64,000 bases of DNA from Halomonas urmiana (GCF_005780185.1 NZ_VBUI01000017.1:41387-105386), one strand, 5' to 3'; positions 17,621-26,849 are shown, numbered from the stretch's first letter. The notes: a model not told the origin generated them from the sequence alone. Made by a program: numbers and translations.

Positions 17621-18370
17621 TCACGCTTGAGAATAGGAGCGGGTCGGGGTCGGCAGGTGGCCCGTCCAGCCGAAGCGTTCGAAGAGGGCCGTCATGGTGG
17701 CGTCCAGCGGGCAGTGGAGATCGAGGCGCTCACCGCTCACCGGATGATCGAGGGCCAGGCCCACCGCGGCCAGCAGCAGGCGGGGACAGGCCAGCTGCTC
17801 GGCGAAGAAGCGGTTGTGGTTGCCCTTGCCGTGCTTGGCGTCGCCGATGATCGGGTAGCCGCGCCGCGAGAGATGACGGCGGATCTGGTGGCGACGGCCG
17901 GTGAGGGGGTGCGCCTCTATCAGCGAGTAGCGGCTCTGGGGGTAGCGATCCACCCGCACCGGAAGCTCCACGCTATCGAGCCGGCGGATCTCGGTCGTTG
18001 CTTCCATGGCGGGCATCTCCGCCTTGGGGCGGCGGCCATCCTCCTCGCGCAGCGGGTAGTCCAGGCGCTCCTGCGCCGGGCCGATGCCGCGCACCACCGC
18101 CAGGTAGCGCTTGGTCACCCGACGCTCGGTGAAGGCCGCCTGGAGCGATGCCGCGATCTCTGAATCCAGGGCGAAGACGATCACCCCGGAGGTGGGGCGA
18201 TCCAGGCGGTGCACTGGATAGACCCGCCGCCCCAGCTGGTTGCGCAGGCGCTGCAGCAGGAACTCGCGCTCGCCGCGGGCAAGCTGGCTGCGGTGCACCA
18301 GCAGGCCGGCCGGCTTGTGCACGGCGACCAGGTGGTCATCCTGATGGAGAAGGCTGAGCGGTGGCGTCAT
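17621..18370 (-). CDS. truC: tRNA pseudouridine synthase C (RluA family)
   Basis: A RluA-family pseudouridine synthase of 249 residues that fits TruC, which makes Psi65 in tRNAs. The catalytic aspartate is D57 in VHRLDRPTSGV. The second family motif is HPLTGRRHQIRRHL, followed by GDAKHGKGNHNRFF, which is typical of TruC. The ATG at 18370 is used; a TTG at 18391 is an alternative, but neither has a strong ribosome binding site. tcdA follows directly on the same strand. Confidence 0.88.
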   Translation of the reverse strand: MTPPLSLLHQDDHLVAVHKPAGLLVHRSQLARGEREFLLQRLRNQLGRRVYPVHRLDRPTSGVIVFALDSEIAASLQAAFTERRVTKRYLAVVRGIGPAQERLDYPLREEDGRRPKAEMPAMEATTEIRRLDSVELPVRVDRYPQSRYSLIEAHPLTGRRHQIRRHLSRRGYPIIGDAKHGKGNHNRFFAEQLACPRLLLAAVGLALDHPVSGERLDLHCPLDATMTALFERFGWTGHLPTPTRSYSQA

Positions 18371-18508
18371 CGGAGCATCGGGTCGGGACAAGGGGCGCCA
18401 TTGTCGCCCCCCGACGCCGCGCTGTCATCCCGGCCGTGCCCGCTCACGCCACGCTCGTGTCTCTCCCGCCCGTTCCGGGCTCAGGGGCCGCCCGGGCGCG
18501 GGTCTCGC

Positions 18509-18985
18509 CTAGAGGTTGGCCAGCACCGTCTCGGCGCTGCTCGCCTCGACGCCCTTCGCGTCGATGCCCAGATACTCCACCACACCGTCGTTGGCGATCA
18601 GGGCGAAGCGCTTGCAGCGCAGGCCCATGCCGCCGCCGGAGGCGTCCAGCTCCATGCCCAGGGCGCGGGTGAACTCGGCGTTGCCGTCGGCCAGCATGGT
18701 CATGGCCTGGGCATTCTGATCCTTCTGCCAGGCATCCATCACGAAGGCATCGTTCACCGCCATGCAGGCGATGGCGTCCACCCCCTTGTCGGAGAGCGTG
18801 TCGGCATTGACCACGAAGCCCGGCATGTGGGTGTTGGAGCAGCCCGGCGTGAAGGCGCCTGGCACGGCGAAGAGCACCACCCGCCGGCCGGCGAAGAAGT
18901 CGCCGGTGGAGAGGTCCTCGGGGCCGTTAGGGCCGTTGGTCTTGAGGGTGATGTCGGGAATCTTGTCGCCCTTGGCTATCGTCAT
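18509..18985 (-). CDS. Peroxiredoxin (Prx5/AhpE-type)
   Basis: A 158-residue thiol peroxidase of the Prx5 family. The peroxidatic cysteine is C49 in VPGAFTPGCSNTHMPG. C74 lies in DAIACMAVND; no classical C-terminal resolving cysteine is evident, so reduction probably uses glutathione or glutaredoxin, as in related PrxII enzymes (inference). The ATG at 18985 has AAGGA at good spacing; the 38-codon upstream extension is not family-like. It diverges from aceK across 272 bp in which I see no gene. Confidence 0.92.
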   Translation of the reverse strand: MTIAKGDKIPDITLKTNGPNGPEDLSTGDFFAGRRVVLFAVPGAFTPGCSNTHMPGFVVNADTLSDKGVDAIACMAVNDAFVMDAWQKDQNAQAMTMLADGNAEFTRALGMELDASGGGMGLRCKRFALIANDGVVEYLGIDAKGVEASSAETVLANL

Positions 18986-19257
18986 GGTGTGCTTCCTTGT
19001 CGTGAAGATCGGTGGTGAAGGTCGATGTCGGGCGTGCGTCGCGAGACGCGCGCCGGGGTCTGCCCCGACAGTGTGGGGGGCTTGCCGGCGGTTCGCCAAG
19101 GGGGAAACGCCACCTTTCGCCGCGGGCGGAGCTCGCCAGGGGGCCGGGCGTTGATATCAGCACGACTCGTCTCCCAGGGCAGGCACCACCATGGTCGGCT
19201 CGCCTCGGGCGACACGATTCGTCATGCTGGAGGCGATTGCCGCCCGGAGCCCGAACC

Positions 19258-21003
19258 ATGTCGCATTCGCCCGCCTATCGCCTTGCCGCCACGGTGCTGC
19301 ACGGCTTTGACGAATATCGCTCGCGCTTCAAGCAGATCACCGACGACGCCAGTCGGCGCTTTCGCGACGCGGCCTGGCGCGAGGCGCAGCAGGCCTCGGC
19401 GGAGCGCATCGACCTCTACGATGAGAAGGTTCAGGACACCTTGGTGCGCCTCAAGCGCACCCTCGACGACGAGCAGCTGACCAACTTCGAGTGCTGGCGG
19501 GAGGCTCGCGGGCACTATGCCGCGCTGATCGATCAGCGGCTCGACTACGAGCTCGCCGAGACCTACTTCAATTCGATGTTCTGCTCGCTGTTCCACCATC
19601 GCCACATCCGCAACGACTGGATGTTCGTTTACAGCTCCCGAGAGCGGGCGGCGCACCACTCCGGCCTCGAGCTGTGTCGCGTGCGGCGAGTGGGCGGCGA
19701 GTGGGCGGCGGGCCTTCGCTGGGCGCTCGGCGAGGCGCGCTTCGAGACGCCCTTCGTCGACCTTTCCCGCGACGTCGAACTCGGCAGCGAGGTGCTGCGG
19801 CGGCTGCTGCCGGCGGCCATCCTGGAGGATCCCGAGGCCGAGATCGAGCTGATCAAGAGCGTCTTCTATCGCAACAAGGGCGCCTACTTGGTCGGGCGGG
19901 TGCTGGGCGGCGGCGAGCAGGTGCCGCTGGTGCTGCCGGTGCTGCACCGCGAAGGCGAGGGGCTGCACCTGGATACGCTGCTGATCGAGCCCGAGGAGGT
20001 CTCGATCATCTTCTCCTTCACCCGCGCCTACTTCCAGGTCAAGGTGGTGGTGCCCAGCGAGTTCGTGCACTACCTCCAGGAGCTGATGCCCGACAAGCCC
20101 CAGGGCGAGCTGTATGCCGCCATCGGCTTCTACAAGCACGGCAAGACCGAGTTCTTCCGTGCCCTCAATCACCAGGTGGCCCGGCGGGAGGATCAGTTCA
20201 TTATCGCTCCGGGGGTTCGGGGCATGGTCATGGCGGTGTTCGTTCTGCCTTCGTTTCGCACCGTGTTCAAGATCATCAAGGACCGCTTCGATCCGAGCAA
20301 GGAGATGACCGCCGAGAACGTCCGCGACAAGTATCGCCTGGTCAAGCGCCATGACCGGGTGGGGCGCATGGCCGATACCCAGGAGTTCTCCAACTTCATC
20401 GCCCGCCAGGACCATTTCGATCCCGAGTGCCTGGCGCACCTGCTGGAGGTGGCGCCCTCCACGGTCACCCTGCGCGGCGACAAGGTGATCATCAGGCACT
20501 GCTATACCGAGCGCATGATGACCCCGCTCAACCTCTACCTGGAGACCTGCGACGAGGCGGAGACCCGCGCAGTGCTCAAGGATTACGGCAACGCCATCAA
20601 GCAGATGGCCGCCGCCAACATCTTTCCCGGCGACATGCTGCTGAAGAACTTCGGGGTGACCCGCCACGGGCGAGTGATCTTCTACGACTATGACGAGATC
20701 AGCTACCTCACCGAGTGCCACTTCCGGCACATTCCCGAGCCCCTCTACCCCGAGCAGGAACTGGCCGACGAGCCCTGGTACTCGGTGGGGCCCAACGACA
20801 TCTTCCCCGAGGAGTTCGGCCCCTTCCTGTTCGCCGACGTGCGGCTGCGCAGGCTCTTCTACCAGCTGCACCCGGAGCTGTTCGACGCCGACTACTGGAA
20901 GGGGCTGCAGCAGGCCATCCTCGACGGCCGCGTGATCGACGTCTATCCGTATCGCAACAAGCGGCGCTTCGCCGGCGACGACGGCAACGGCCTGGTGTAC
21001 TAG
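19258..21003 (+). CDS. aceK: Isocitrate dehydrogenase kinase/phosphatase
   Basis: A 581-residue AceK, close to the E. coli length of 578. It reversibly phosphorylates isocitrate dehydrogenase and so controls flux into the glyoxylate shunt. Conserved stretches include ETYFNSMFCSLFHHRHI, MTPLNLYLE, LKDYGNAIKQMAAANIFPGDML and VIFYDYDEI, the kinase active-site region. The ATG at 19258 follows GGAG; the frame is open far upstream but lacks similarity there. Unlike in E. coli it is not next to aceA or aceB, so it must be regulated as a separate unit. Confidence 0.97.
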   Translation: MSHSPAYRLAATVLHGFDEYRSRFKQITDDASRRFRDAAWREAQQASAERIDLYDEKVQDTLVRLKRTLDDEQLTNFECWREARGHYAALIDQRLDYELAETYFNSMFCSLFHHRHIRNDWMFVYSSRERAAHHSGLELCRVRRVGGEWAAGLRWALGEARFETPFVDLSRDVELGSEVLRRLLPAAILEDPEAEIELIKSVFYRNKGAYLVGRVLGGGEQVPLVLPVLHREGEGLHLDTLLIEPEEVSIIFSFTRAYFQVKVVVPSEFVHYLQELMPDKPQGELYAAIGFYKHGKTEFFRALNHQVARREDQFIIAPGVRGMVMAVFVLPSFRTVFKIIKDRFDPSKEMTAENVRDKYRLVKRHDRVGRMADTQEFSNFIARQDHFDPECLAHLLEVAPSTVTLRGDKVIIRHCYTERMMTPLNLYLETCDEAETRAVLKDYGNAIKQMAAANIFPGDMLLKNFGVTRHGRVIFYDYDEISYLTECHFRHIPEPLYPEQELADEPWYSVGPNDIFPEEFGPFLFADVRLRRLFYQLHPELFDADYWKGLQQAILDGRVIDVYPYRNKRRFAGDDGNGLVY

Positions 21004-21087
21004 CCAGGTCCCGCCCAGGCCGAGGCACGCTATGCTGAAAGCAATCGAGCCTGCTTTGGCACGCTATCAACTCCAAGGAGAGCGCCC

Positions 21088-21507
21088 ATGCTGGACCTCA
21101 TTTCCCACCCTGCGGAGCATGTCGTGGCGATGAAGGCGAGTGGCGTCGTCACGGCTCAGGAGCTGCAGCACGCCATCGACGCCATCGAGGCCGCCAAGCA
21201 GGCCCATTCCCGGGTCAGCCTGGTAGTCGAGATCGAAGGCCTTCGCTGGATGACCCTGACCGCCCTGATGAAGGATGTCGGCTACGGTCTGACCCAGCTC
21301 GGCGACCTCGAGCACTACCACCGGGCCGCCGTGGTGACCGACCAGGAGTGGGTCAAGCACCTCGCCCACCTGGAGGAACGGCTGTTCAAGGCCGTGGAAA
21401 TTCGCACCTTCTCCACGCGCGAGCACGCCGAGGCCATGGCCTGGGCCGCTGAACTGCCCAAGGGGGACCACGAGGACCCCGAGGAAGATGGCTACCACGG
21501 CGCCTGA
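21088..21507 (+). CDS. SpoIIAA-like (STAS/SEC14-type) protein
   Basis: A 139-residue cytoplasmic protein matching the SpoIIAA-like family PF11964: a beta-alpha fold with VVAMKASGVVTAQELQHAI, VSLVVEIEGLRWMT and YHRAAVVTDQEWVK, ending AVEIRTFSTREHAEAMAWA. Family members have a STAS/SEC14-like fold with no fixed function. AAGGAG lies nine bases upstream of the ATG. The C-terminal tail is acidic (DHEDPEEDG). It lies 84 bp downstream of aceK and may share its transcript. Confidence 0.87.
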   Translation: MLDLISHPAEHVVAMKASGVVTAQELQHAIDAIEAAKQAHSRVSLVVEIEGLRWMTLTALMKDVGYGLTQLGDLEHYHRAAVVTDQEWVKHLAHLEERLFKAVEIRTFSTREHAEAMAWAAELPKGDHEDPEEDGYHGA

Positions 21508-21838
21508 CCTTGCCGTGTCACCCTGCCGACCAGGACGCCAGCCGCGGCTGGCGTCTCGCCGTTCAGGCGGTACCGACCTTCATCAAGGGATCCACGCGTC
21601 ACCTGATGATCAAGCCGTCGCGCGTGCTGCAAGGCATCAGCCGTGCCAATGGATGGCACGAAAGTGCCGTCGCCGAGACGTCAAGCGCATGTCGACCAAG
21701 CGACGGAACGGCCGGCCGGGGCACTGTCTGGTCGCACTGGGGCCCGGAGTGGTAGTTTCAGGACGCGGCAATGTTTGGACAGCGGGTCGCCGGCGCTGGA
21801 AAGTGAGTCGCTGGCACCCGAATGGCGAGAGGTGGTGA
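21508..21838. other. Intergenic region without a recognisable gene
   Basis: 331 bp between the SpoIIAA-like gene and the sirtuin gene. Short ORFs on both strands lack any recognisable similarity. The only distinct structure is the palindrome at 21534-21555. The region otherwise shows nothing I can interpret. Confidence 0.6.
21534..21555 (+). terminator. Perfect 22-bp palindrome after SpoIIAA-like gene
   Basis: GACGCCAGCCG (21534-21544) is followed immediately by its reverse complement (21545-21555). In RNA this gives a stem of about 9 bp with a CGCG loop, 27 bases after the stop codon. No T-run follows. Confidence 0.45.
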
Positions 21839-22579
21839 ATGGTCGAGCAGCGACGCCCGCACCTGGTGGTGTTCACCGGGGCGGGGATCAGTGCCGAGAG
21901 CGGCATCCAGACCTTTCGCGCCAGCGACGGCCTGTGGGCCGACCACCCGATCGAGGAGGTCGCCACCCCCGAAGGCTGGCGCCGTGACCCCGAGCGGGTG
22001 CTGCGCTTCTACGACCAGCGCCGCGACCAGGTGCGCTGGGCCCGCCCCAACGCCGCCCACAAGGCGCTGGCGAGCCTCGAGAAGCGGGGCTTCGCGGTCA
22101 GCATCATCACCCAGAACATCGACGATCTGCACGAGCGCGCCGGCTCACGCCGGGTGCTGCACCTGCATGGCGAGATCCTCAAGGCGCGCTCCACGGTGGA
22201 TGCGCGCATGCACTATCCCCTGCCCCGCGGCGGGATTCGCCTGGGCGATCTCTGCGACAAGGGCAGCCAGTTGCGCCCCGATGTGGTGTGGTTCGGCGAG
22301 AGCGTGCCGCACTTCATGGAAGCCTGCGAGACCGTGGCCCGGGCCGACCTGCTGCTGGTGGTGGGCACCTCGCTTGTGGTGATGCCGGCCGCGGGGCTGC
22401 TCGAGCACACGCCCCTGGACGCGCCCTGCGTGCTGGTCGACCCCGAGGCTCGGACCCTGGCGCCGCCCGGTACGGCCGGCCTCGAGCAGCCGGCCGGCAA
22501 GGGCGTGCCGGCCTTGGTGCGCCACTGGAAGCGTGAGGGACGCCTGTGGCTGCCGGAGACCCTGCTGGACGAGGCATGA
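21839..22579 (+). CDS. cobB: Sir2-family NAD-dependent protein deacylase
   Basis: A 246-residue sirtuin. The NAD-binding motifs are GAGISAESG (14-22) and TQNIDDLH (91-98), the catalytic histidine is H110 in LHLHGE, and RPDVVWFGE follows. Y58 and R61 (FYDQRR) match the Y-x2-R pair that lets Sirt5-type enzymes and E. coli CobB bind succinyl or malonyl lysine. The zinc-finger cysteines are absent: between HGE and RPDVVW only C139 remains. Deacylase activity and acyl preference are inferred from these motifs. Confidence 0.9.
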   Translation: MVEQRRPHLVVFTGAGISAESGIQTFRASDGLWADHPIEEVATPEGWRRDPERVLRFYDQRRDQVRWARPNAAHKALASLEKRGFAVSIITQNIDDLHERAGSRRVLHLHGEILKARSTVDARMHYPLPRGGIRLGDLCDKGSQLRPDVVWFGESVPHFMEACETVARADLLLVVGTSLVVMPAAGLLEHTPLDAPCVLVDPEARTLAPPGTAGLEQPAGKGVPALVRHWKREGRLWLPETLLDEA

Positions 22580-22593
22580 GGCGGGCGGCATGC

Positions 22594-22599
22594 TAGAAT
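22594..22599 (+). promoter_or_regulatory. Candidate -10 element upstream of DTW gene
   Basis: TGCTAGAAT (22591-22599) forms an extended -10 (TG-n-TAGAAT) 36 bp before the ATG. No convincing -35 is visible, and a run of eight Cs follows in the leader. Confidence 0.4.
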
Positions 22600-22634
22600 G
22601 CCGCCCCCCCCTTCGCCGTCGGGACCAGGCCAGC

Positions 22635-23387
22635 ATGCAGGACGACACCCTCCAGGACACCGTCATCGAGCGCGACCCCGCCACCGGCCATCCGCGGCCG
22701 CCGCGGCGCGAGTTCAAGGCGCGTGGCAGCTTCGTGACGCGCTGCGAGGGCTGCAACCTGCCGGCGCTCAACTGCCTGTGTCCCTATCGGGTCAGCGCCC
22801 GGAGCGAGGCGAAGGTGTGGCTGCTGACCCACCCGCTGGAGCACCACAAGCCCACCAACACCGGCCGGCTGATCGGCGACGTGCTTAGCGATACCGAGGT
22901 CTTCACCTGGTATCGCACGGCACCGGACGCGCGGCTGCTGGCGCTGCTCGACGATGAGCGCTTCGATCCCTTCGTGATCTTCCCCGACGACCAGCCCGAC
23001 TATACCGACCGCGTGGTGGGCATGGAGCGTGTCGCGGCCGGCAAGCGCTCGGGACGGGTGCCGGTCTTCATCATCCTCGACGGCACCTGGCGCCAGGCGC
23101 GGCGCATCTTCCGCAAGAGCCCCTATCTCGAGCGGCTGCCGGTGTTGCCGTTGGCCACCGAGCGGCTGACCCGCTATCGGCTGCGCAAGCCAGCCTCGGC
23201 GGCGCATCTGTGCACCGCCGAGGTGGCCATCGAGCTGCTGCGACAGGCCGGCGACCGCGAGGCCGCCGAGGTGCTCGACGACACCTTCGACGCCTTCAAC
23301 GACAGCTATGCCGCCAGCCGGCGCCATCACCAGCTCGAGGCGCCCACGCCGGCGATGCGGCGGCTGCTGGAGCGAGCCGGCCGCTAG
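22635..23387 (+). CDS. DTW-domain tRNA-uridine aminocarboxypropyltransferase
   Basis: A 250-residue protein of the DTW family (TapT/TuaA, E. coli YfiP), which makes acp3U47 in tRNA using S-adenosylmethionine. Residues 36-50 carry the zinc-type cysteines CEGCNLPALNCLC. The hallmark D-x-T-W appears in ILDGTWRQARRI. The C-terminus has RKPASAAHLCTAE with the family HLCT-type motif. The start at 22635 (MQDDTLQDTV) lies just after a possible promoter; the longer frame enters the sirtuin gene. I leave the symbol open because names differ between species. Confidence 0.9.
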   Translation: MQDDTLQDTVIERDPATGHPRPPRREFKARGSFVTRCEGCNLPALNCLCPYRVSARSEAKVWLLTHPLEHHKPTNTGRLIGDVLSDTEVFTWYRTAPDARLLALLDDERFDPFVIFPDDQPDYTDRVVGMERVAAGKRSGRVPVFIILDGTWRQARRIFRKSPYLERLPVLPLATERLTRYRLRKPASAAHLCTAEVAIELLRQAGDREAAEVLDDTFDAFNDSYAASRRHHQLEAPTPAMRRLLERAGR

Positions 23388-23450
23388 GCGGGCGTCTCCC
23401 GAACCCCGCTGGTGCCGTTGTCTCTCACCCCCCCCCCCATCGCGTCGGCC

Positions 23451-23792
23451 TCACTCCATGGCCTTGCTGAGGATCCAGTCGACCAGCTGCTCGGCCTCCG
23501 CCTGGCTCACCTCGGGGCGCTCCCCGGCTTCCGGCATGGTCGCCGAGCCCCAGTGCTCCTCGCCGCCGCTCATCACGACCTCGACCAGGTAGTCGTGCAT
23601 CTCGCTACCCGCGTACTTGGCGGCGATGCTGTTGAAACCCGGCGCCCGCGGGGTGTCGTCGTCCCGGGCGTGGCAGCTCAGGCACTGCTTCTCCTCGGCC
23701 AGCGCCATCGTCTCGGCATGCATGTCCGCCGCCGCGGAGGCGGCGCCCAGCAGCAGGCCGCCCAGCGTCATCACTAGCACGGTCGTCTTCAT
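23451..23792 (-). CDS. Small class I cytochrome c
   Basis: A 113-residue periplasmic monohaem cytochrome. The signal peptide (residues 1-22) is followed by the haem motif CLSCH at 37-41 and the distal methionine M86 in SATMPEAG. Size and spacing resemble cytochrome c551/c5-like electron carriers. It is monocistronic and convergent with the DTW gene. Its redox partner is not evident from the neighbourhood. Confidence 0.93.
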   Translation of the reverse strand: MKTTVLVMTLGGLLLGAASAAADMHAETMALAEEKQCLSCHARDDDTPRAPGFNSIAAKYAGSEMHDYLVEVVMSGGEEHWGSATMPEAGERPEVSQAEAEQLVDWILSKAME

Positions 23793-24007
23793 CGTCTCGT
23801 CCCCCTGGATCGATCCCGATGCCCCCGGGAGGGGACATCGCGCAAGGCAACCTCGAAACCGAGAGGCTTCGTGGCCGCTGCCTTGAACATAGGTCAGGGA
23901 GCCAGGGGGCGGTTTCTGCTTTTTCTCATGCACGGGCTGCCCCCCGCTCATGCCGGCTTGAAGTCTATGGCATGCGGGATCGCCACCTCTCTCATGCAGG
24001 CCCGCCG

Positions 24008-24051
24008 CCGCCCGTCCTTGGGGCGACAGAGGCGGCGACGAGGACGGGCGG
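24008..24051 (-). terminator. Inverted repeat downstream of traB-family gene
   Basis: CCGCCCGTCC (24008-24017) pairs perfectly with 24042-24051 over a 24-nt loop, 22 bases past the stop of the TraB-family gene. The large loop and lack of a T-run make this a weak call. The rest of 23793-24073 shows no gene. Confidence 0.35.
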
Positions 24052-24073
24052 TTTGGGTGGGCGCGGAAGGAGA

Positions 24074-25312
24074 TCAGCCGCCGAGCAGCTTGCCGGCGAT
24101 GCGGAAGCCGGCGATCCAGGTGCCGGCGGCGGAGCCGAGGGTGGCGGTGAGGAACACCAGCAGGGTGCGCGAGACCCGGTTGTGCCACCAGCCCTTGAGC
24201 TCGGTGACGTCGTGGCGCAGGGTCGAGAAGTCCCGCACCTTGGGCTTGCGCAGCCACAGCTCGACGCCGGCGGCGACGAAGCCGGCGCCGATGGTGGGGT
24301 TGAGCGAGGTGAGCGGGGCGGCGACGAAGGTCGCCGCGACCGTGAGCGGATGCGCCAGCGCGGCCAGGGTGGCGGCGCCGGAGAGCACGCCATTGATCAG
24401 GAACCACTCCACGACCAGCTGCCAGCCGAGCTCGGTGTTGCGCGAGAAGCCGATGGCGAAGCCGGTCAGCACCAGCGCGGTGATCGCCCAAGGCAGCGCC
24501 TTCCACACCTTCGACGGCGGCGGCGTGGCCTCCAGGGCCTCGCGCTCCTGGCGCGGCGCCTCGGGTAGCGGCTGCTCCAGCTGTTTGGCCATGCCCTTCA
24601 TGTGGCCGGCGCCGATCACCACCAGCACGCGGCGATAGCGGCCGGGGGCGGCGTCTTCCGCCAGGCGCAGCACCATGTAGCGGTCGCGCTCGCTGATCAG
24701 AGGGTGGTAGAGCGAGGCCGATTCGGCGGCGAATTCGCTGAAGGTGGACTCCAGGACGTCGCCTTCCTTGAGACGCTCGATCTCCTCGGCGGAGACCTGC
24801 TGGCGCGAGAGCACGCTGCCGAGCAGCCCCGAGAACAGCGAGAAGCGCTGCCACCAGGGCACGTTGTGATAGATGCGCTTGAGGGTAATGCCCACGTCGC
24901 GATCGATCAGCAACAGCGGCAGCTCGGCGTCGCGGCTCTCCTCCAGGGCGGCGCGCATCTCGGCGCCGGGCTCGATCCCCGACTGTTCGGCGACGCGCTG
25001 CTGGAAGGCGCCCAGCGCCAGGCTGGCGGCGACCATGCCGGCCTTGCCCTGGCGAAAGATCTGGAACAGGTCCTGCTCGCCAAGGGCATCGGGGTTGGTC
25101 AGGCTGTGGTGGCGCGAGTCGCACAGCTCGATGGCCACGGCATCGAACTCGCCGGAGCGGATCAGCGCGCGCACGTCCGCAGCGCTTTCGGCGGAGACGT
25201 GGGCGGTGCCCAGCAGGGTGTAGCGGGTCTCGCCCACCACGAGTTCCTGGCGCGGGCCGCTGGTGGTCGCGTCCTGCGGGGGAGTGATCACGGAGTCCTG
25301 GGAGTCGGTCAT
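24074..25312 (-). CDS. TraB/PrgY family membrane protein
   Basis: A 412-residue member of the TraB family (TraB/PrgY/GumN clan). The N-terminal domain starts with LLGTAHVSAESA and continues VAIELCDSRHHSL, with LLIDRDVGITLKRI and GAGHMKGMAKQL; these conserved Gly-x2-His and Glu/His motifs suggest a metallohydrolase-like fold. The C-terminal ~140 residues carry four hydrophobic helices. PrgY limits pheromone signalling in Enterococcus, but no function is known for proteobacterial members. The ATG at 25312 is preferred over the longer frame. Confidence 0.87.
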   Translation of the reverse strand: MTDSQDSVITPPQDATTSGPRQELVVGETRYTLLGTAHVSAESAADVRALIRSGEFDAVAIELCDSRHHSLTNPDALGEQDLFQIFRQGKAGMVAASLALGAFQQRVAEQSGIEPGAEMRAALEESRDAELPLLLIDRDVGITLKRIYHNVPWWQRFSLFSGLLGSVLSRQQVSAEEIERLKEGDVLESTFSEFAAESASLYHPLISERDRYMVLRLAEDAAPGRYRRVLVVIGAGHMKGMAKQLEQPLPEAPRQEREALEATPPPSKVWKALPWAITALVLTGFAIGFSRNTELGWQLVVEWFLINGVLSGAATLAALAHPLTVAATFVAAPLTSLNPTIGAGFVAAGVELWLRKPKVRDFSTLRHDVTELKGWWHNRVSRTLLVFLTATLGSAAGTWIAGFRIAGKLLGG

Positions 25313-25400
25313 GGACGCTCGGGCTGTGGGAGTGGAGGCTCGATTATCCACGAAGCGCCGGGGCAGGCCAAACCCGCCGCGACGCTTGCATGGGGTTTGC

Positions 25401-26849
25401 CTACTTGCGCCAGAAGGCCGGGGTGAACAGCACCAGCACGGTGAAGATCTCCAGGCGGCCGAGCAGCATCGCCACCACCAGAATCCACTTGGCTAGGCTC
25501 GGCAGGTCGCCGTAATGTGCGCTGGCCTCGCCCAGCGCCGGGCCGAGGTTGTTGAGCGCCGAGCCCACCGTCGACCAGGCGGTGACCTGGTCGACGCCGG
25601 TGGCCATCACCCCCACCAGCATCAGGAAGAACAGCATCACGTAGGCGGAGAAGAAGCCCCACACCGCCTGAGCGATGCCGTCGGGCACGCTGACCTTGCC
25701 GATCTTCACCGTGATCACCGCATTGGGGTGGATCAGGCGCATCACCTCGCGCATACCCTGCTTGAGGATCAGGATGATGCGGATCACCTTCATACCGCCG
25801 CCGGTGGAGCCGGAGCAGCCGCCGACGAAGGCCGCGACGAACAGCAGGAAGGGCAGGGCGCCGGGCCAGGTGGAGAAGTCCGCCACCGCGAAGCCGGCCG
25901 TGGTGGCCACCGAGACCACCTCGAACACCGCATGGCGCAGCCCCCGAGCGGTCGAGTAGATGTCGGTCAGCCACAGCGAGACCGCGGTGATCACCGTCAG
26001 GGCGCTCAGGAAGAGCATCAGGAAGCGCGCCTCGGGATCCTGGAAGTAGTGGGTCAGGCTGCGCTGGCGCCAGGCCAGGAAATGCAGGCTGTAGCTGAAG
26101 GCCGAGATCAGCAGGAAGCCGGTGCAGATCATCTCGATGGCGGCGCTGTCGAAGTAGCCGATGCTGGCGTCGTAGGTCGAGAAGCCGCCGATCGCCACGG
26201 TGGAGAAGCTGTGGCCCAGGGCGTCGAACCAGTTCATGCCGGCGGCCATGTAGGCGAGCATGCAGGCGATGGTCAGTGAGGCGTAGATGTACCACAGCGC
26301 CTTGGCGGTCTCGGTGATGCGCGGGGTGAGCTTGGAGTCCTTGAGTGGCCCCGGGATCTCGGAGCGGTAGAGCGCCATGCCGCCGACCCCCAGGGTCGGC
26401 AGGATGGCCACGGCCAGCACCACGATCCCCATGCCACCCAGCCACTGCAGCTGCTGGCGATAGTAGAGCACCGCCTTGGGCAGGAACTCGATGCCGGTGA
26501 TCACCGTGGCACCGGTGGTGGTCAGCCCCGAGAAGGACTCGAACACCGCATCGGTGGGCGACAGGGCCGTGTCGCCGGTGAGCATCAGCGGCAGCGAGCC
26601 GAACAGCCCCAGCACGCTCCAGAACAGCGCCGCGATCAGGAAGCCGTCGCGGGTGCGCAGCTCCTTGAGGGCATGGCGGTTGGGCAGGTACATCATCGCC
26701 CCGGTGGCCACGGTGATGCCGATGGCCACCGCGAAGGCCTCCCACATGCCGTCCTGGTACAGCAGCGAGATCAGGATGGGCGGCACCATGGTCAGGCTGA
26801 ACATCATCAGCAGCAGGCCCAGGATGCGCAGGATCATGCGCAGACTCAT
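25401..26849 (-). CDS. trkH: Trk potassium uptake channel subunit
   Basis: A 482-residue K+ translocating subunit of normal length. The four selectivity-filter loops are recognisable: SGLTTTGATV, STVAIGGFSTY, VATTAGFAV and SALNNLGPALG. FVGGCSGSTGGGMKV marks the intramembrane loop before the third pore segment. It works with the cytoplasmic gating subunit TrkA, encoded 43 bp upstream on the same strand. In Halomonas elongata a trkA-trkH operon has been described, so this pairing fits a halophile whose K+ uptake supports osmoadaptation. Confidence 0.96.
   Translation of the reverse strand: MSLRMILRILGLLLMMFSLTMVPPILISLLYQDGMWEAFAVAIGITVATGAMMYLPNRHALKELRTRDGFLIAALFWSVLGLFGSLPLMLTGDTALSPTDAVFESFSGLTTTGATVITGIEFLPKAVLYYRQQLQWLGGMGIVVLAVAILPTLGVGGMALYRSEIPGPLKDSKLTPRITETAKALWYIYASLTIACMLAYMAAGMNWFDALGHSFSTVAIGGFSTYDASIGYFDSAAIEMICTGFLLISAFSYSLHFLAWRQRSLTHYFQDPEARFLMLFLSALTVITAVSLWLTDIYSTARGLRHAVFEVVSVATTAGFAVADFSTWPGALPFLLFVAAFVGGCSGSTGGGMKVIRIILILKQGMREVMRLIHPNAVITVKIGKVSVPDGIAQAVWGFFSAYVMLFFLMLVGVMATGVDQVTAWSTVGSALNNLGPALGEASAHYGDLPSLAKWILVVAMLLGRLEIFTVLVLFTPAFWRK

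Noticed and set aside
21643..21987. 115-codon plus-strand frame across the sirtuin start
   Set aside because: Its second half is out of frame with the sirtuin gene, and the first half has no similarity or ribosome binding site.
23451..25124. 557-codon minus-strand frame ending with the cytochrome c
   Set aside because: Only its last 113 codons are the cytochrome; the rest runs in the wrong frame across the TraB-family gene.
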